A stretch of 64,000 bases of DNA. Source: Rhizophagus clarus. Taxonomy: Eukaryota > Glomeromycota > Glomeromycetes > Glomerales > Glomeraceae. Below are positions 35,145 to 50,818 of this stretch, piece by piece (positions within the stretch are counted from its first letter, which is position 1; every line of letters begins with the position of its first letter). A model generated the notes under the pieces. That model saw only the letters and a list, made by a program, of their open reading frames with translations. It was not told where the DNA came from and made no database searches. The stretch spans positions 62,001-126,000 of the forward strand of contig BLAL01000307.1 of NCBI GenBank assembly GCA_015698045.1. The letters run 5' to 3'. The position numbers and the translations under genes are program-made.

Positions 35145-37374
35145 AATATTTATATATAATTTAATTTTTTTATTTAAAAATTTATTTATTAATATAGGAT
35201 GTAAGTTATTTATTTAATTTTATTATTATATATTTATATAATATTTATATATAATTTAAATTAATCATATTTTTTTTTAAAAAAATTATTTGGTAATTTA
35301 TAATAGTTTGTAAGTATATTTATATAATATTTTTATATAATTTGAATTAACTAAATTCTTCATTTAAAATTATTTGATAATTTATTATAGTTGATAAGTT
35401 ATAAGTTATTTATTTAATTTTATTGTTACATATAAATTAAACTAATTAAATTTTTTATTTAAAAATTATTTAATAATATAGAAAGTAAGTTATTTAATTT
35501 TATTATTATTTATTTATATAAAGAAAGTTATATATATTACATTATATTCATTTAATATAAATAGTTTTATTTTTTCTTTTTTTTTTATCAAATTTAATAA
35601 CTAATTAAATTAAAATAATTATTTTTTTTTTTTATTTTAATTAATATATATAACTTCTCTAATATTTATATATAATTTAAATTAACTAAATGTTTTATTT
35701 TAAAAAAATTATTTAATAATATAGAATGTAAGTAATTTATTTAATTTTATTATTATATATTTATAATTTTATATAATATTTATATATAATTTAAATTAAT
35801 TAAATTTTTTATTTATTTAATATAGATGTAAGTTATTTATTTAATTTTATTATTATATATTTATACTATAATATTATATACAATTTACCAAATTATTCAT
35901 TTAAAAAAATTATTTATTAATATAGGGTGTAAGTTATTTATTTAATTCTATTATTTATTTAAATAATATTTATATAATTTAAATTAGAGTAAATTTATTC
36001 ATCACACATGCGATGCATCGCCACTTTCCTTTTTTGTAAATTATTTATGTTGATCAACCTGCTTATACATCGCCACCCCCCTTAAAATGGCAATGATAAA
36101 CATAAAAATTTGCATCGCACATGCGATAAATAAATTATTTCTTTAAATTAATTAAATTTTTTATTTAAAAAAATTATTTGGTAATTTATTATAGTTAGTA
36201 AGTTATAAGTTATTTATTTAATTTTATTATTATATAATATATAATATTTACATATAATTTAAATTAATTAAATTTTTATTTAAAACATTATTTGGTAATT
36301 TATTATAGTTGGTAAGTTATAAGTATTTATTTAATTATTTAATTTCATTATTATATATATTATATAATATTTATATATAATTTAAATTAATTAAATTTTT
36401 TATTTAAAAAAATCATTTAATAATTTATTATAGTTGGTAAGTTTTAAGTTATTTATTTAATTTTATTATTATACATTTATATAATATTTATATATAATTT
36501 AAATTAACTAAATTTTTTATTTAAAAAATTATTTAATAATATAGCATGTAAATTATTATATAATTTTATTATTATATAATTATACAGTATTTATATATAA
36601 TTTAAATTAACAAAATTTTTTATTTGAAAATTTATTTAATAATATAGCATGTAAGTTATTTATATATTTATATAATATTTATATATAATTTAAACTAATT
36701 AAATTTTTATTTAAAAAAATTATTTGGTATTTATTATAGTTGGTAAATTATAGTTTATTTGTTTAATTTTATTATTATACATAATATTTGTATATAATTT
36801 AAATTAATTAAATTTTTTATTTAAAAAATTATTTAATATAAATATAAGATGTAAGTTATTTATTTAATTTTATTATTATATATTTGTATAATATTTATAT
36901 ACAATTTAAATTAACTAAATTTTTTATTTAAAAAAATTATTTGGTAATTTTTATAGTTGGTATGTTGTAAATTATTTATTTGATTTTATTATTATATATT
37001 TTACATAATATTTATATATAATTTAAACTAATTAATTAATAATTATTTGGTAATTTATTATAGTTAGTAAGTTATAAGTTATTTATTTAATTTTATTATT
37101 ATATATTTATGAACTAATTAAATTTTTTATTTTTAATAATTTATTACAGTTGGTAAATTATAAATTATTTATTTAATTTTATTATTAGTTTATTACATAT
37201 TTAATCTAATTAAATTTTTTTTAAAAAAAATTTTTAATAATATAGTGTGTAAGTTATTTATTTTATTTATTATTATATATATTTGTATAATATTTATATA
37301 TAATTTAAACTAAATAAATTTTTTATTTAAAAAATTATTTAATAATATAGTATGTAAGTTATTTATTTAATTTT
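35142..37374. repeat. AT satellite, right block
   Basis: About twenty copies of the unit TATATAATTTAAATTAATTA, then TTTTTTATTTAAAAAAATTA, then TTTGGTAATTTATTATAGTT..., then TTATTTATTTAATTTTATTA. The 36150-37020 portion (about 870 bp) has no counterpart in the left arm, where the transposon sits between the two satellite blocks. Confidence 0.8.
35996..36127. mobile_element. Small MITE, about 130 bp (right)
   Basis: Reverse complement of 33819-33950. Confidence 0.6.
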
Positions 37375-37540
37375 AGGGTTGTTTTTTTTCACACCTGAGA
37401 TACATCGCATTCTCGTCATCCTAGGAAAAATTATGTAATACTAGGCAAAATTAAACATGTAACATTTAACTAGAGGATGTGAAAAATAGATTTTTTATAA
37501 CTGAAAAATTTCTAAGTCCCAGAATACATATAAAAAAATG
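37375..37540. mobile_element. Truncated MITE downstream of gene B (right)
   Basis: Mirror copy of 29866-30031. Confidence 0.65.
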
Positions 37541-37964
37541 AAAAGGAAAATAATTACAAGTATGTTGAAATAAAATTATAAGCCTAGATAACATAGTTGT
37601 AATACATTACAAAATATTCTTGTAGGGTTTTTATAAGACCTTTAGAAATACTACAAATATGAAATATATATCAAAAAATGCATTATTTTTAGTAAAGTTA
37701 AATTGGTTTTTTTTAATCTAGTGTAAAATTTTGCAAGAAATCCATTAAAAGCATTAGTTTTTTTCAATATACTTATATTATTTATTAAATATTATAAAAG
37801 AAAAATACAAATAATAAAAAAATGTCAAAATATTATTTTTTTATTAATATTTTATAAATAAAAAATCATATTTTTTAAAAGATTGGATAATAATAAATAT
37901 AAAATCATAAAAAAAAAATTTTTGGCCTAGCCCCATCTTTTGCTGTGAGTCTGCCTATTTATAA

Positions 37965-40900
37965 TTATGACTTAGATTGTAACTTATGTATTTCTGCAAG
38001 CAATTGGTGTATAGATTTCTCTGATTTCTCCTGTTTTTCTTCAAGTAGTTGGCGTATAGATTTCTCAGATATTTCCTGTTTATCTTGTACTTTTTTTAAT
38101 GATTCTTGCAAGGAAGTCTCATCAACAGGTTGAATATTAAGTTTTTTTAGTAAATTTATTTTCATTTCTCGGATTTCATCAGTATACCAATAATTCCAAT
38201 CACTTTTCTCCATCATTTCTTTAATTTTTTCACGAGTTTTATCAACATTAGCATGATAATGTCTAAAAAACCAATTTTATATAATTATTATAAGCATAAG
38301 TTTTATTAAAAAAACTTTAATATTACTTACATAACTTCAGGAAACCATGATGACCAACGTCTTTGATGTGGTAATAAATAAAATAATTCAATTTCAGCTA
38401 GAATCTATAAGAAAATTACAAAACTTTAAATCTTATATAATAATATTTAATATTAAATAATGTTAATATTATACCTCTGCCTTCTGAATTAAATATGAAA
38501 CTCTATTATTATCCTTTTCAATTGCCATATTGAGTAATCCAATAAACAAATTCATAAGATATACAACAATCAAAAATGAAAATAAGACAATCATTATTGC
38601 AAGCGCTGGATTATCTAAATATGGCCAATTGGTTAATACGCTTGAATCACCTATAATAAAATTTAACTTATTAAAATATTTGCCTACAATAAATATTAAT
38701 GAATCTTTTTTTCACATACCTGTTAAAAATAAATACATTGCAAAGAGAGCAGTCCTAAAATTTACAAACATATTTGTATTTCCATCAGGTTGTTGAATCA
38801 TATATGAATTAGGATCAAAGGTTCCATTTTCAAATACTTGACGATAAATAGTAGCTATATTCCAAGGATTATTAGGATCATTATTATTTGTATATTTCTC
38901 AAAGGAAAAATTATCCTTTGGTGATAAAAGAATATAAAGTGCATGCGCAAAACTAATTATAATAATTAATAAAACCACTAAAAAATAGATAATCTGTTTT
39001 CCAACACTAATAATTATTGCAAAATATATACCAAAAGATTCAAATACTCTAAAAAATAATAAAAACTTTAAGTTTAAAAATAGACATGTAAAAGAAAGTA
39101 ACTGAATATTTCTGATATCTGTTTGAAGCCAATAAATGGAAGTATAAATTGGAAGTAAAAATGCAATAATATCTGTAATTTTGAATAATACAATTAATAT
39201 TATTAAAGTATTATAAATGATAAAATAAACAATATATACCAAATATATTCCAAAAATCAGAGATCCATTTAATAGGATCATAAATAAATTGACGAACTTC
39301 AAAATTCAGATGAAAAAATCCAAGTATGATTGAAGTAATCAAAAGTTGCTTTTGAATATCATTACTAATATATTGTTGAGGAATTGTTGCAGTAGCAGTA
39401 AAACATCCAAACAAAGTCATATAACCAATCCAAATCATTATGTAATAATATTTTCCATAAACATTCCATTTAAAATTAATTAATGATTCCCCATCCCATG
39501 TTTTATAAATATCATAAGTTATAGTTTGAACAAATGGGCTAGGTTGAGGTTTAAATAATTCCAAGAACCAATTATAATTTTGTGGATAGTTAACAAACTT
39601 AATATAACAATTCATAAAGGTAATTGTTGGTATTGTTCTTTTTGATCTTTCTGAATAAATAATTTCAACATGATCAATAATATAAAAATATAAAAAAGCA
39701 AAATTACTTATTTCAGAAGTAAAATGAATAAATCCATATTTGTATAATATATAAGATATGACAAAATAAATTGGTAAAAAAAGTAAAATTATTAGAATTT
39801 GAATAATAGCTAATATAATATTCATTGTTTTATGTTCCCAATAAAAATAGTTTGAAAATTGATCATATTTTTGAAACCAAATAGATCGAAATAAATTAAT
39901 TATTCGAGGATATTGTAAAGAATGAAGATGTAAATTATCATTCAAACTTTTTATATTGTAAACAAGTGAGTCTATGATCATTGATGTTTCTAATGAATAC
40001 CTTGTAATATATTCTGGATAATGTTTATTCAATAATAATATTGTGGAAGTAATAATGCTCAAAAATATTGTATTATTATTTCTTATATCTTCTTTAAAAT
40101 AAATGATACATTTTTTATAGATTTCATCTATTTTTTCTAAATCATGTTCTTTAATTGCATATGTTAAGAATTTAGTACCATATTTCAAAAGAAGTTCCTT
40201 ATCATCTTTTATACATAAAAATAATTTATTCATTAATTCTAAATTCTCTTTACTGGCAAATGCTAATAATTCAACACCATATTTTAAAAATAATTCTTTG
40301 TTATCTTTCACTTCTGAACGCCATTTTTTATAATATAAAAAACTATTATAATTTGGTAAAGGTAAGGCATATTTTGAAAATACTTTCTGATAATAATGAT
40401 TTATCTGATAATTGCTGTTTAACTTCTTGTAATAAAAATAGTTTAAACAAATGGATTTGTTTTTTTCATTAAAATGATAAATAAATAATCCTATTTTTGT
40501 TAATATTACTATATCACTATCATTTAATGACTTTATTCCATATATACTATGATATAAACAAGTAGAATTTTCAATTCATGTATCAATTAAATCCTATTTA
40601 CTATCAGCATTAATTTTTTTAAAAACTTGCAGTTGAATATTTTCTTCATCAATACTAATCTTCCATTTAATTAAATTGTGTGACAATTTCAATTTTTTAA
40701 TTTCTTTAGTATCTAATAAGACTTCTTTAAATAATTTATGTATAGTATCTATAACATGTGATTGATTATTATTATCAAAATAACAATATTGAATAATGTT
40801 ATCAGAATTTCCATTATTTAAATCATCATAAGTTTTTATATTTGATATCATTTTTTCTAAATCAAATTTCCAAATATTTCCATCCAGAATTCCAAATATG

Positions 40901-42125
40901 TATTTATCTGTAACTTGAATATTATCTGGAAGCATTTTTGGTGACTGATTGTATTTTTCTGACTGGCTCAAATATATTTCTTTTTTGTCTTTCATAATGG
41001 AATCCCAAAATTCACTATTTGGTATATTACTAAATAAAGGAAATAACAAGGGAAATAACGGAATAAGATTTTTCAAAGACATACATAATTGATTATCTAA
41101 ATAATAAAAAATAATTAATAAAGATAAAGCTTAATATTATAGTACAATTTAAAAAATAAATACCATTATTTATATCCAAAGAAACAATATGAGTTTCTAG
41201 TTCAACTGAAAAAATAATAATTTTATCCTTGTATTTTAAACAAGTAAACTTCTCATTGCTGGAAATACTGATATTTTTTTTGTACTTGATTATAAAATAG
41301 ATAAACAACGATTAATTATAAAATATTTTTAAAAGATGTAGGAAAATTAATTAATTTATTTTATTACCTCATCATAATTGTTATATTTTATCTCTTCGTC
41401 TATTGTCAGTAGTTTTATATTTTTTTTAGTAATAAGATTCCATTCATAAATGTGGTTATTTGAAAGTAAATAAAGTTTATCATATTTTGATATGCTAATT
41501 GTTCTAAATCTTTCTAATATCTTATACATTCTTTTACATTTCCATTTTTTATTTTTGGTGTGTGTGGAATAAATATAAATCTCATCATAATTAATCAACT
41601 CATAATTTAAAAGTAAAATAAGTTCACTTTTTGAGTTAAACAAAAAATATTGATTATATTTGACAAGATCTAATTTAATCTCTTGACAATTGTTCTTCAT
41701 ATCATATATTTCTAATAAAATATGGATAGATACTAAATATTAAAATTTTTATAAATTGTAAGATTGATTAATTGTAATTACTTACTTATATATGGTCCAT
41801 GATATTGTATATAACAAGAATGTATAAGTTCCTTATCATCGGAAACACATATTTCGTCTATTTCACCACTTTTGTCCAATTTAAGTGGACTCTCATCCTT
41901 ATCTTCGATATTCCAGCCAACAATTGATTTATCCTCTTCACTATAAGTAACGAGGTATTTTCCATTTGGTGATATTCCTATTTTAGTAATAGGTTTATTG
42001 TTATGTCGTTTCTTATATTTGTCAATAGGTTTATTGTTATGTGGCGGTTTGTCAACATCATTTTCAATATTATCAATATTTTCAATGGAATTTTTATCAA
42101 TATCGATTTTTACTGCGTCGTTCAT
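37965..42125 (-). pseudogene. Channel gene B, right copy (two in-frame stops)
   Basis: Exons mirror the left copy (41786-42125, 41368-41711, 41164-41284, 39240-41096, 38720-39172, 38475-38650, 38331-38404, 37965-38262). The codon that is TAA in the left copy is CAA here (VRQFIYDP), so the channel half is open. The two stops near 40577-40596 remain. A GTAAAT...GATATAG segment of 93 nt (left coordinates 26805-26897) covers both stops and is a multiple of three. If removed as an intron the whole frame would be open, at the cost of a stretch (LIDT.IENSTCLYHS) that looks ancestral coding sequence. Without RNA data I call it a pseudogene, but it may be expressed. Confidence 0.55.
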
Positions 42126-43961
42126 TTGTTAGAGCTTAATTTGTTAATTATTTTCCTTTAAATAAAAATGAAAAAAAGGACAATTAATTTTATTTATAAT
42201 AATTTTTACGATCATAAAAATTAGCTCGTTTTGTTCAGTATTATAATATATACCCTAATCAAAATATGGTATGATAAGAAGAAATTAGATTAAAAAAATT
42301 ATTGTAAATGGTAATCAAGAAATGATCATCAATAAACTAAATACAGCCAAGAGTTTGCGTTAAAAAAAAATGAGTTTTTTTTTATAGATTAAATAAGTAA
42401 AATAAAAATAAAATTTTTCTTTTTTTTTTTTTGAAAACACGTCACCACGTTTATTTAAGGAAAGTTTCAAAGTTTATTCACAGAATGAACACTTTTGTAT
42501 TGTAAAAAAAGTTAATATCAATCAATTCAATAGAAACATTAAATGGGTTTCAGCGTGCATCTTGACGTCAAAAAGACCAAAAGTTGGCGCAAAAAAAAAA
42601 AATTTTTATAAACCTCACTTTGTAAAAACATTATTATTATCACAAAAAAAAAAAAATTATTAAACACAACTTATTAATACTAACCTATTAGTTTCGTGAT
42701 TATTAAGATTGAGATCATTTATAATATAAGGATTTCTTTTTTCTTTCTGATTATATCTCCAACTGGAAGAAGGACTAACATAACGCCTGCCAAATTTTAT
42801 ACATTTTCAAAATAACGAATAAAAATTATTAGAACAGATATGTGGTATTTTAGAAATATGTTCCAGTTATTAAAGCAAAATTGAATCGGTAATGACTTTA
42901 TCTTGGAGTTTTCACAAAAAATTCCTAAGGAAGAATCATCCATTTAGTGCTCTTTGTGCAACATATGGGTATTTCTATACATACATCAACAAAGACGATT
43001 TATATATAATTTACCTAATTACAATATAAACTTTAATAAAGGTAGCGATTCCAGTTTAAAAATAAAAATACGAAGGTGTTTAATAAAGATAATCATATAT
43101 TTTTCCCGCTAAGAAAATTTCCGAAATTTTTGGAATTCCATGCAGTAAATAATTTACCCCTGAGAATTACCATTTTCGGATTAAATTGTGGCTTGTATAT
43201 AGACATTTAACTAAATAAACAGTTTATAATTAAAATAAATAGCACAATATTATATTGATTTTAAAAATATATTTTTTAAGTTGGTTTATCAAATGATCCG
43301 CCACTTACAGTATATAAAAATCATCACACTGTTTAGATTTAAATAGATTAATCTTAGACTCATTTGAAATGTGTAAGATAGTAGCCGATCTCAGAAGTTA
43401 AGTTCGTTCATGTTAGCTTTATATAGGCGAAGTTTTTTCATCCAAATTGGACCACTGCTTATTTTTTTTAGTTTTTATTATATGATAATAAAAAGTTAGA
43501 AATTAAAAACTTTTTTTTTTGAGATCTCAAAAAAATAAAGTTGTTTTTTTGCTTAAAACATTTAAATATAGTGTTTTCTTCTTTTGTTATGCATTATTTT
43601 CAAGTATTTAATAAACTTTTATATATTTTTGAGGTATTTCAAATAGCCGACCAAGTTTTTTGAAAGATACACTGTAGAAGCGAAACCTTTAGAAAAATTA
43701 TATATTTTGGATTTTGTCGTTTTCAGGGGTTAATTTTTTTTCATAAATCATATTGATTATCAGCCCATTTCTCACTTAAAACATGGGGTATTTTTGAATT
43801 TTAATATAGTTACTACTATAGGCTGTCTTATGACCATTGCCTGTGTAAACTTAAGTTGGTATTTAACTATTCCCTAGATAATATTTATTTCGAATAATTT
43901 TTTAATAAAATTAATTATGATTACAATTTATATTTTACTCATTATCATTTTCATATTTATG

Positions 43962-44494
43962 TTATTTCTCATTTGTACGTGTTTTTATTTTCTTGTATAT
44001 TCTATACTTTTTGTTTTCATCACAATTTTTAATTAAGTTATTATCAGAATGCCCAGACCATTCTAATGAATCTAAAAGATTTCTTAAACATAATAATTCA
44101 ATTTCAGATATGAAAATCATTTTTACCACTTTGTGTCGCCTAATTATAATTGGATAAATTGGCATCATATGACCAAATAAAATAAAATTTGTAACATTCA
44201 CATGACCTGGCCATTCATGAAAAACTATAGCGTATATATAATAAGGTCCTGTCGCCTTATACAACTTTGGGTCCTTCAACCACTTCTCTTCGATGTCTGT
44301 GCTACCATATTTTTTTTAATCTGAGGGTCATAGGAAAAGATAAAACATACGTTAGTAGGGTTTTGCATCCCATTGGTACTTGGTATGTAGGTAGTGGTGA
44401 CATGGTAATAGAGACAAATATACAGTCCGTTCAGGATCATATTAACTAAACCATCACTATTCACCACCATTTGGTAGGCCACTAGTGCTGACAT
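43962..44494 (-). pseudogene. Small ORF pair, possible broken gene (right)
   Basis: Identical mirror of 22908-23440, with the same failure to join the two frames, so the break (if it is one) predates the duplication. Confidence 0.3.
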
Positions 44495-45274
44495 AATTAA
44501 GGTGTTAATTCTGTCATTATAACTCCCAAATTTTTTTCTTTAATCGACAGTATCGTATCTAAGATATTATATATTATAGAGAATAGTCACACAATAAATG
44601 TAATACGTACAAAATATTTATTTTTCAATGTCAGTATTTCCTTTATTTAATGCGTGCCATACACAAAATACGATAAATAATGGAAAAATTGCATATGATA
44701 TGATAAAGTGAGGGTGGCAATTCTATTTGAAATAAAACATATTGGAGTTTCAAAGGCTCGTTCCATTATAAGTTTTTTTTCACATATTTCTAGCTATTAG
44801 AAAAGATCAAACAAAGCAATGGATATGATTTTAATCAGAATTGCGCATGCGTATACATACAACTAAAAATCCCCTAAACTTTACGAAAAAATAAATCATG
44901 TGACTGTAACAATTTGTCACGCCGATCATTTTGCCAACTTTATATTATATTTGACACGAAAAAAAAGTAAAACCTTATCTGAACAAGCTAATGAAGCTAT
45001 AGATAGTTTTTAAGCGGCTTGAAGCAAAAATTATTATTTTTTGGTTATTTTTATATTCAATAAAATACTTGAAATCTCATGGTCCGTAAAAGCAAAGTCA
45101 AAATGTTGTGTTTGAATACGTTCGATTAAATATATAATAAAAAATTGAAGTTTTTTCTCGTCATAATAAGGGGCTTTTTTTTGTATTACACATTGAAATT
45201 GTATTTATAACGTAATTAACTTTTACAATTTGTAACATTATACTATATGATCGCATAAAATTCACCAAATTTGT

Positions 45275-48200
45275 CTAATTAATTTTATGGTTTACTGGCG
45301 GATCACGAATTAAATCTATTAGCCATCCTCTTTGCACATTCATTTTATATGTTTCTCGTAAAGTTTTATATCTACTTTTTTGTTTAAGAATTTCTTTAAA
45401 AGATTCTTTAGATTCTCTAAACTTCATTAATTTTTTTAATTCATTTCTAATATATGGAGGGGCATCAAATTCAATCTTATGATCTTTAATGGCTTCAATT
45501 AATTTACGAACATTATTAATAGGTATATTATAATAACTAAAAATAATAAAAATAATAAAATATAATTAATTAAAAAAAAATTTTAAATAAGTACTATATA
45601 TTATATATTATATAATATACATTTTTAGTATTAATAAATTTTAATACTTACATCCAATCCAAATTTTGTTTTTGATATTTTTTATAATGTAACATATAAA
45701 ATATTTCAGTTTCTACAATAATCTATAAAGATTCTTAATTAATAATTAAATAATTAATAATAATTTTAATTTTATATAAGTTAAATACCTTTGCTTTTTG
45801 AATTAAATATTCCTTATAATCATTAAAATTGTTAATTTCATTAGTAAGTAGTCCAATGAATAAATTCATAAGATAAAATACAGTAAATAATGTAAATATA
45901 ACTAATAAAACTGTCATAGCCTGATAATCACGGTAATCCCATGGTGATAAAGATCCATTATTACCTAATATTTATTTAAATAAATACTTTAGTAATAAAT
46001 TATAGGGTTTTGTTTTTTATTGCACCTGCGATACGTCGCACCCCTGGGAATCCTGGGCAAAATTATGTAATGCTGGGCAACATTAAAACATGTGACATTT
46101 AACTAGGGGTGTGAAAAATAGATTTTTTACAACTGAAAAAATTCTAAGTTCCAGAATACAATGAAAAGGGGAAGGGTGTGACATAGGTGACAAAAAAGGG
46201 TGCGACAAATCATAAAATCCTAAATTATAATAACAAATTATAATTAAATCATTACCTGTAATAAATAAGTACATTGCTAAAAGTGAGGTAGGAAACCAAT
46301 CAAACAAATTTGTATTTGAATCAGGAGGTTGGATCATTGTAGCATTAGGATTTATAGTTCCATCTGGATTAACCAAGTTATATTTGGTAGCAAGATTCCA
46401 TGGATTATTTTTATCATTATTAAAAGTAGGATTATCAAATGAAAAATCCTGGGTTGGTCTTAAAAGAATATAAAATGTATGGGAAAATCCAAATATAACA
46501 ATAAATAAGACTATTAAAAATGGAGAAATTTTTTTTGCAACACCAACTATTATAGTAAAATAAATTCCAAAATGGTGAAACACTCGAAAAAATAATAAAA
46601 ATTTAAGGCTTAAAAATAAATTTGAAAAGGCTATAATCCAAAGTGGAGGTGTTTCTTTAATAATCCAATGTAATGATGTTATAATAGGTAGTAAATACGC
46701 TCCTAAGTCTAAAAAAAAATGTACATAAATAATAATAATCTTATTGTTTTAAGATTGCATTACTAATTACTTACCAAAGAAATTGCATGGATCTTTAAAA
46801 TAATTTTCTTTTAACCAATAAAATTGCCAGATTTCAACAAGTATATGAATAAGACCAAGTATGACAGAAATTATGAGAAGTATGGTACGGTAAACATCAG
46901 GAATAAGATTAGATTCTAATGTAGATGCTAATGCAAAACAGAGATAAAATATAGTATAAAGAAACCAAATAAAATAATAATAATAATAAATTCTCTCATT
47001 AAAAGCTATAAATGCAGTAAGATTCCAACCATTATAAATAGTTTTGGAATCTATATCATGAAAAAGGATAGATTCTGGTTGGCATAAAATTTCGTTCCAA
47101 GAATAATTGTAAGGAACTATAAAACTAATGACAGGAATATTTTCATATTTACGAAAATTTAAAATTGTTGAACAAGATGATAATAAGGGTTTAAAATAAT
47201 TATTACTTAACAAAGATAATTTTGTTGATTTTTTAATTTCAATATTCTTAGAGTATGCATAAGGAAATGAGGTGCTAATTGTTTTAACAGATGAACACAT
47301 GGGATCTGGCATAATGGATGTGTATGAGAAAATTCTAAGTTCATAATCTGAATAATATTCACTTAATCTAGATAAATTTGAACGAATAATAGAAATAATG
47401 GGTAATAATGACAAACTAGGATCACTAGAATTTTTTTTAATCAAACTAGGATTAACAGAATTTTTTTTATTCGAACTAGGATCGCTAGTACTTTTTTCAT
47501 TCGAACCAGAATCATTAGAATTTTTTTCAATCGAAGTGGGTTTATCAGAATTTTCTTCAATGGAACTAGAATTACCAGAATTTTTTTCATTCGAACTAGG
47601 ATCACTAGTACTCTTTTCAATCGAAGCGGGATTACCGGAACTTTCCTCGATCGAACTAGAATTACCAGAATTTTTTTCATTCGAACTAGGATCACTAGTA
47701 TTTTTTTCATTCGAACTAGGATCACTAGAATTTTTTTCAATCGAAGTGGGATTACCGAAACTTTCTTCGATCGAACTAGAATTACCAGAATTTTCTTCAT
47801 TCGAACTAGGATCACTAGAATTATTTTGGATTATTTCAATAATTCTATCAATAATTGTTCCAACGATAACATCATTCTTTTTTTCAATTGAGATTTTTAA
47901 CATTTCTTTTCCAAATTTTGAAAGTTCTATCGTATTTAAACATATAATACTTATAAGTAATTCCTTATATTTATAATGCCCTTCATAATCAGGATTTAGA
48001 ACTAGAAAATCATCAAGTGAGGAATGCTGATCATCATCAGGACTTCTAATTAGTGTTTCAAAAGTTGGTGGTGGCAGTGAAGAACGTGACTCTTTAAATT
48101 CGTTTTCTAAAATCTTGATGATAGTAGATTCACGTTGAAAATTATTCTTCCAATCTTCATTAACCCAAAAATATCTAAGTGCTATTGAAGCACTTATAAT

Positions 48201-49832
48201 TGTGTATATATGAATACCGGCATCAGTGATTAAAACCAAATCCGAATTATTTAATAATTTAAATGCAAATAATCCACCAAATTTAAATGTAGCTGGGAAC
48301 TGTGTTAATATATCTTCATTTTTTGAACTTGTACGTCCCCAAATTTCAACTTTTTCATCCTCATAACTCACAAAATAAAACCGACCTTGTATGGTAATCA
48401 TTTTGAGATCGGAACAATCGGATTTTATTTTTCCTTTTAAGATTTCTTCAAATAAGTTTCGTATAGTTTGGAAGATAGACAAGGTATAAAGATTACTGTA
48501 GTAATGATTATTTTCTAATATTTTTCGAGATAAATTTTTTTTCAACTCATTCGTGACATGAACACTATTCTCGATGGTGGAAATTTTTTTGCCCTTATTA
48601 GTTATTTTGGAATTTTTGCCAGTATAATCAATTTCAATTACATCGGAAAAAGGGTCAAAAGGATCTAGAAATAATGCATTGTCGCCAAAACTAACAATTA
48701 ATCCTTCAGGAACATCATTTGACGATACGAATGATTCCATTGTGAAGTCAGACTCTAATGAAAGAATTATTAAAAATCAATTAAACATCGCATATATTAT
48801 GATATTTTTGATCAGCAAACAATTAAATAATACATACCTTTGAATTTAAGCGTTGAAACCTGCAATCCAGATTCCATTGAGAATATATAAATCCTATTAT
48901 AAACTCGTATTGCCAATAATGTTTTACCTTCATTCATTACAAAATTAGGTCCGTTTATGTCTAGTCTTATCTCTTTAAACATTATTAATGGCATCTCTTT
49001 ATCTTCTAATAAGTGATATTGCATCTCAAAAGTCATTGCCGATAAATCAGATAAATCCCATTGAAGAATTAAATAATTACGAGTTTCGTCAGTCATGTCA
49101 CAAGCAAAAAAAAACAATTTTGTTTCATTTATACAACAATTAACGTTATGATCTTCTAACCCTTTAGGGATTACTATATCATAAGTTGTAATCTGCTTAT
49201 CTTTAAAAGAATACTCGTAAATTTTGTAATCTTTCTTTCCTGATTTACTACTATACAATGATACTAATATCAAACGATCGTTAGAGTCATTAGAATTATT
49301 GAAATCATCGGAAAAAAATCCTATCGAATATTTTATAATGGGAAATTCTTCTGGGATTTGTAGAGTTTCTCTTAGGTCGAGAAATTTTCTTTCTGTTAAA
49401 TCAACAAGTTCTACAGTATGTTACAATATAAAATGTAATTAGATATTTATTTTGTGTCGCATTATATTCGTATTACAATAATTAGTTACCATATTTTATT
49501 TTTCCATTTTCCTTATAATGAAATAACACGATTTTTTTATGTATTAAATCAAGTGAAAATTCATTATAACCTTTTTGTTCAAGTTCTAAATATTGATCAT
49601 ATTGTTGCTCACCGACGGATTCAGTGTTAATTGACCATGTAAGAAGTGAATTCGAATTATCTTGTTTACTATAAGTAACTGCATATTTCACATCTTGAGA
49701 AAAAATAGTTTGTTTTTTATCGATATTTTTCCTGTGCGTTTCAATTTCTTCAATATTCGCTTTAGTTTCTTCAATTTCCTCTTTAACATTTTCACTTTTG
49801 GCATCCAGCATATCTATTTTATAATCATCCAT
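45275..49832 (-). CDS. Channel gene A, right copy (intact)
   Basis: Exons, in reading order: 49490-49832, 48838-49410, 46775-48754, the exon ending in LFITG (about 46256-46708), about 45789-45964, about 45652-45722, and about 45275-45538. The 1980-nt third exon is uninterrupted, giving about 1285 residues. Layout: diverged WD-like part to about residue 600; Ser/Asn repeat about 615-755; cytosolic linker; helices S1 (YYYYYFIWFLYTIFYLC) near 900 and S2 (LLIISVILGLIHILV) near 940; S3-S5 in the next exon; pore SLLAMYLFITGNNGS; S6 (FTVFYLMNLFIGLL); and a Lys-rich C terminus. Members of the ion-transport superfamily form tetrameric cation channels. Where this one sits and what it conducts is unknown. 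The pore has Asn where the related gene B has Asp. Confidence 0.8.
46004..46221. mobile_element. MITE in intron 4 of gene A (right)
   Basis: Mirror copy of 21183-21400; no difference was noticed. The insertion predates the inverted duplication or was copied by conversion. Confidence 0.75.
47415..47826 (-). repeat. 30-nt coding minisatellite in gene A (right)
   Basis: Mirror of 19580-19990 with the same number of units and one more A in the AAAAAAA run near its 3' end, which keeps the channel frame open. Confidence 0.8.
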
Positions 49833-50818
49833 GACGAATTTTTTATTCTTTTTTTTCAATTCTTTAGGAAAAACATCACTAGAACATCGTTCTTTTAAAA
49901 ATTACAAAACATATTAAACCTTAATTCCATTTATGTCGAACATAATAGGATTGAACTACGTACAGTATTATACTGGGAGTTAGGCGTAGTCGATTTATTT
50001 GAAATTTCACCATGCAATTTCCCGAAAGCCATTTTCCCGAAAAATGAGGTAATACGGGCTGGACTTTTCGGAAAAATGTCCATGATGCAAATGCAAAATT
50101 TTACGCGAACGATAAAATTTTCTTTGTCCTTTTTTTTTGATTGTGTAGGATAAAATAGGAATTAGAATCATACGTATTCAATTATTCATGTAGAATTTTT
50201 TATTTATGCTCGAATGCATAAAGAACTAAAAAAACTGGATTTTGCAAAATTTTACGCCAAAGAGATTAAGAGAACGATAAAATTTTTTTTAGTCCTTTTT
50301 TGATTGTATAGGATAAAATAGGAGATGTAATCATACGGATTCATTTTTTTTATTTACACATGCATGCATAATGTATATCAGATATGTATACAAAATTTCG
50401 GTCAGTTTGTGTTGTACCAATAGAATTGTTTTATTTGTGGTCGACCCAAAAAAGCTAAACATTTTAGGGGTCAAAAAAAAAAAAATTTTAAGCAACAAAA
50501 GTCTGAAAATTTTAATATAGTACCCTGGCTACAACTTATTAAGATTTAAAATCAAAGCCCAGTAGCAGGATGACTTATTGAAAAAGGCTGATGCCTTATG
50601 ATTTTATATTAATTGTCAAGAAAATCAAAATTGAAGTTTATCCAATAATTCCTAAAAAGCAATCCAGGGAACGGGTACCCGTCATAAAAAATGTATCACA
50701 AAAAAAATGTACCACATGAGTACCACATGCAAATCTTATATCGCATCACATAGTGTACGTTTTAATGTATGGTACTGTACATAGCAATACAGACCGATTT
50801 TAATTTTTTTATTCAATA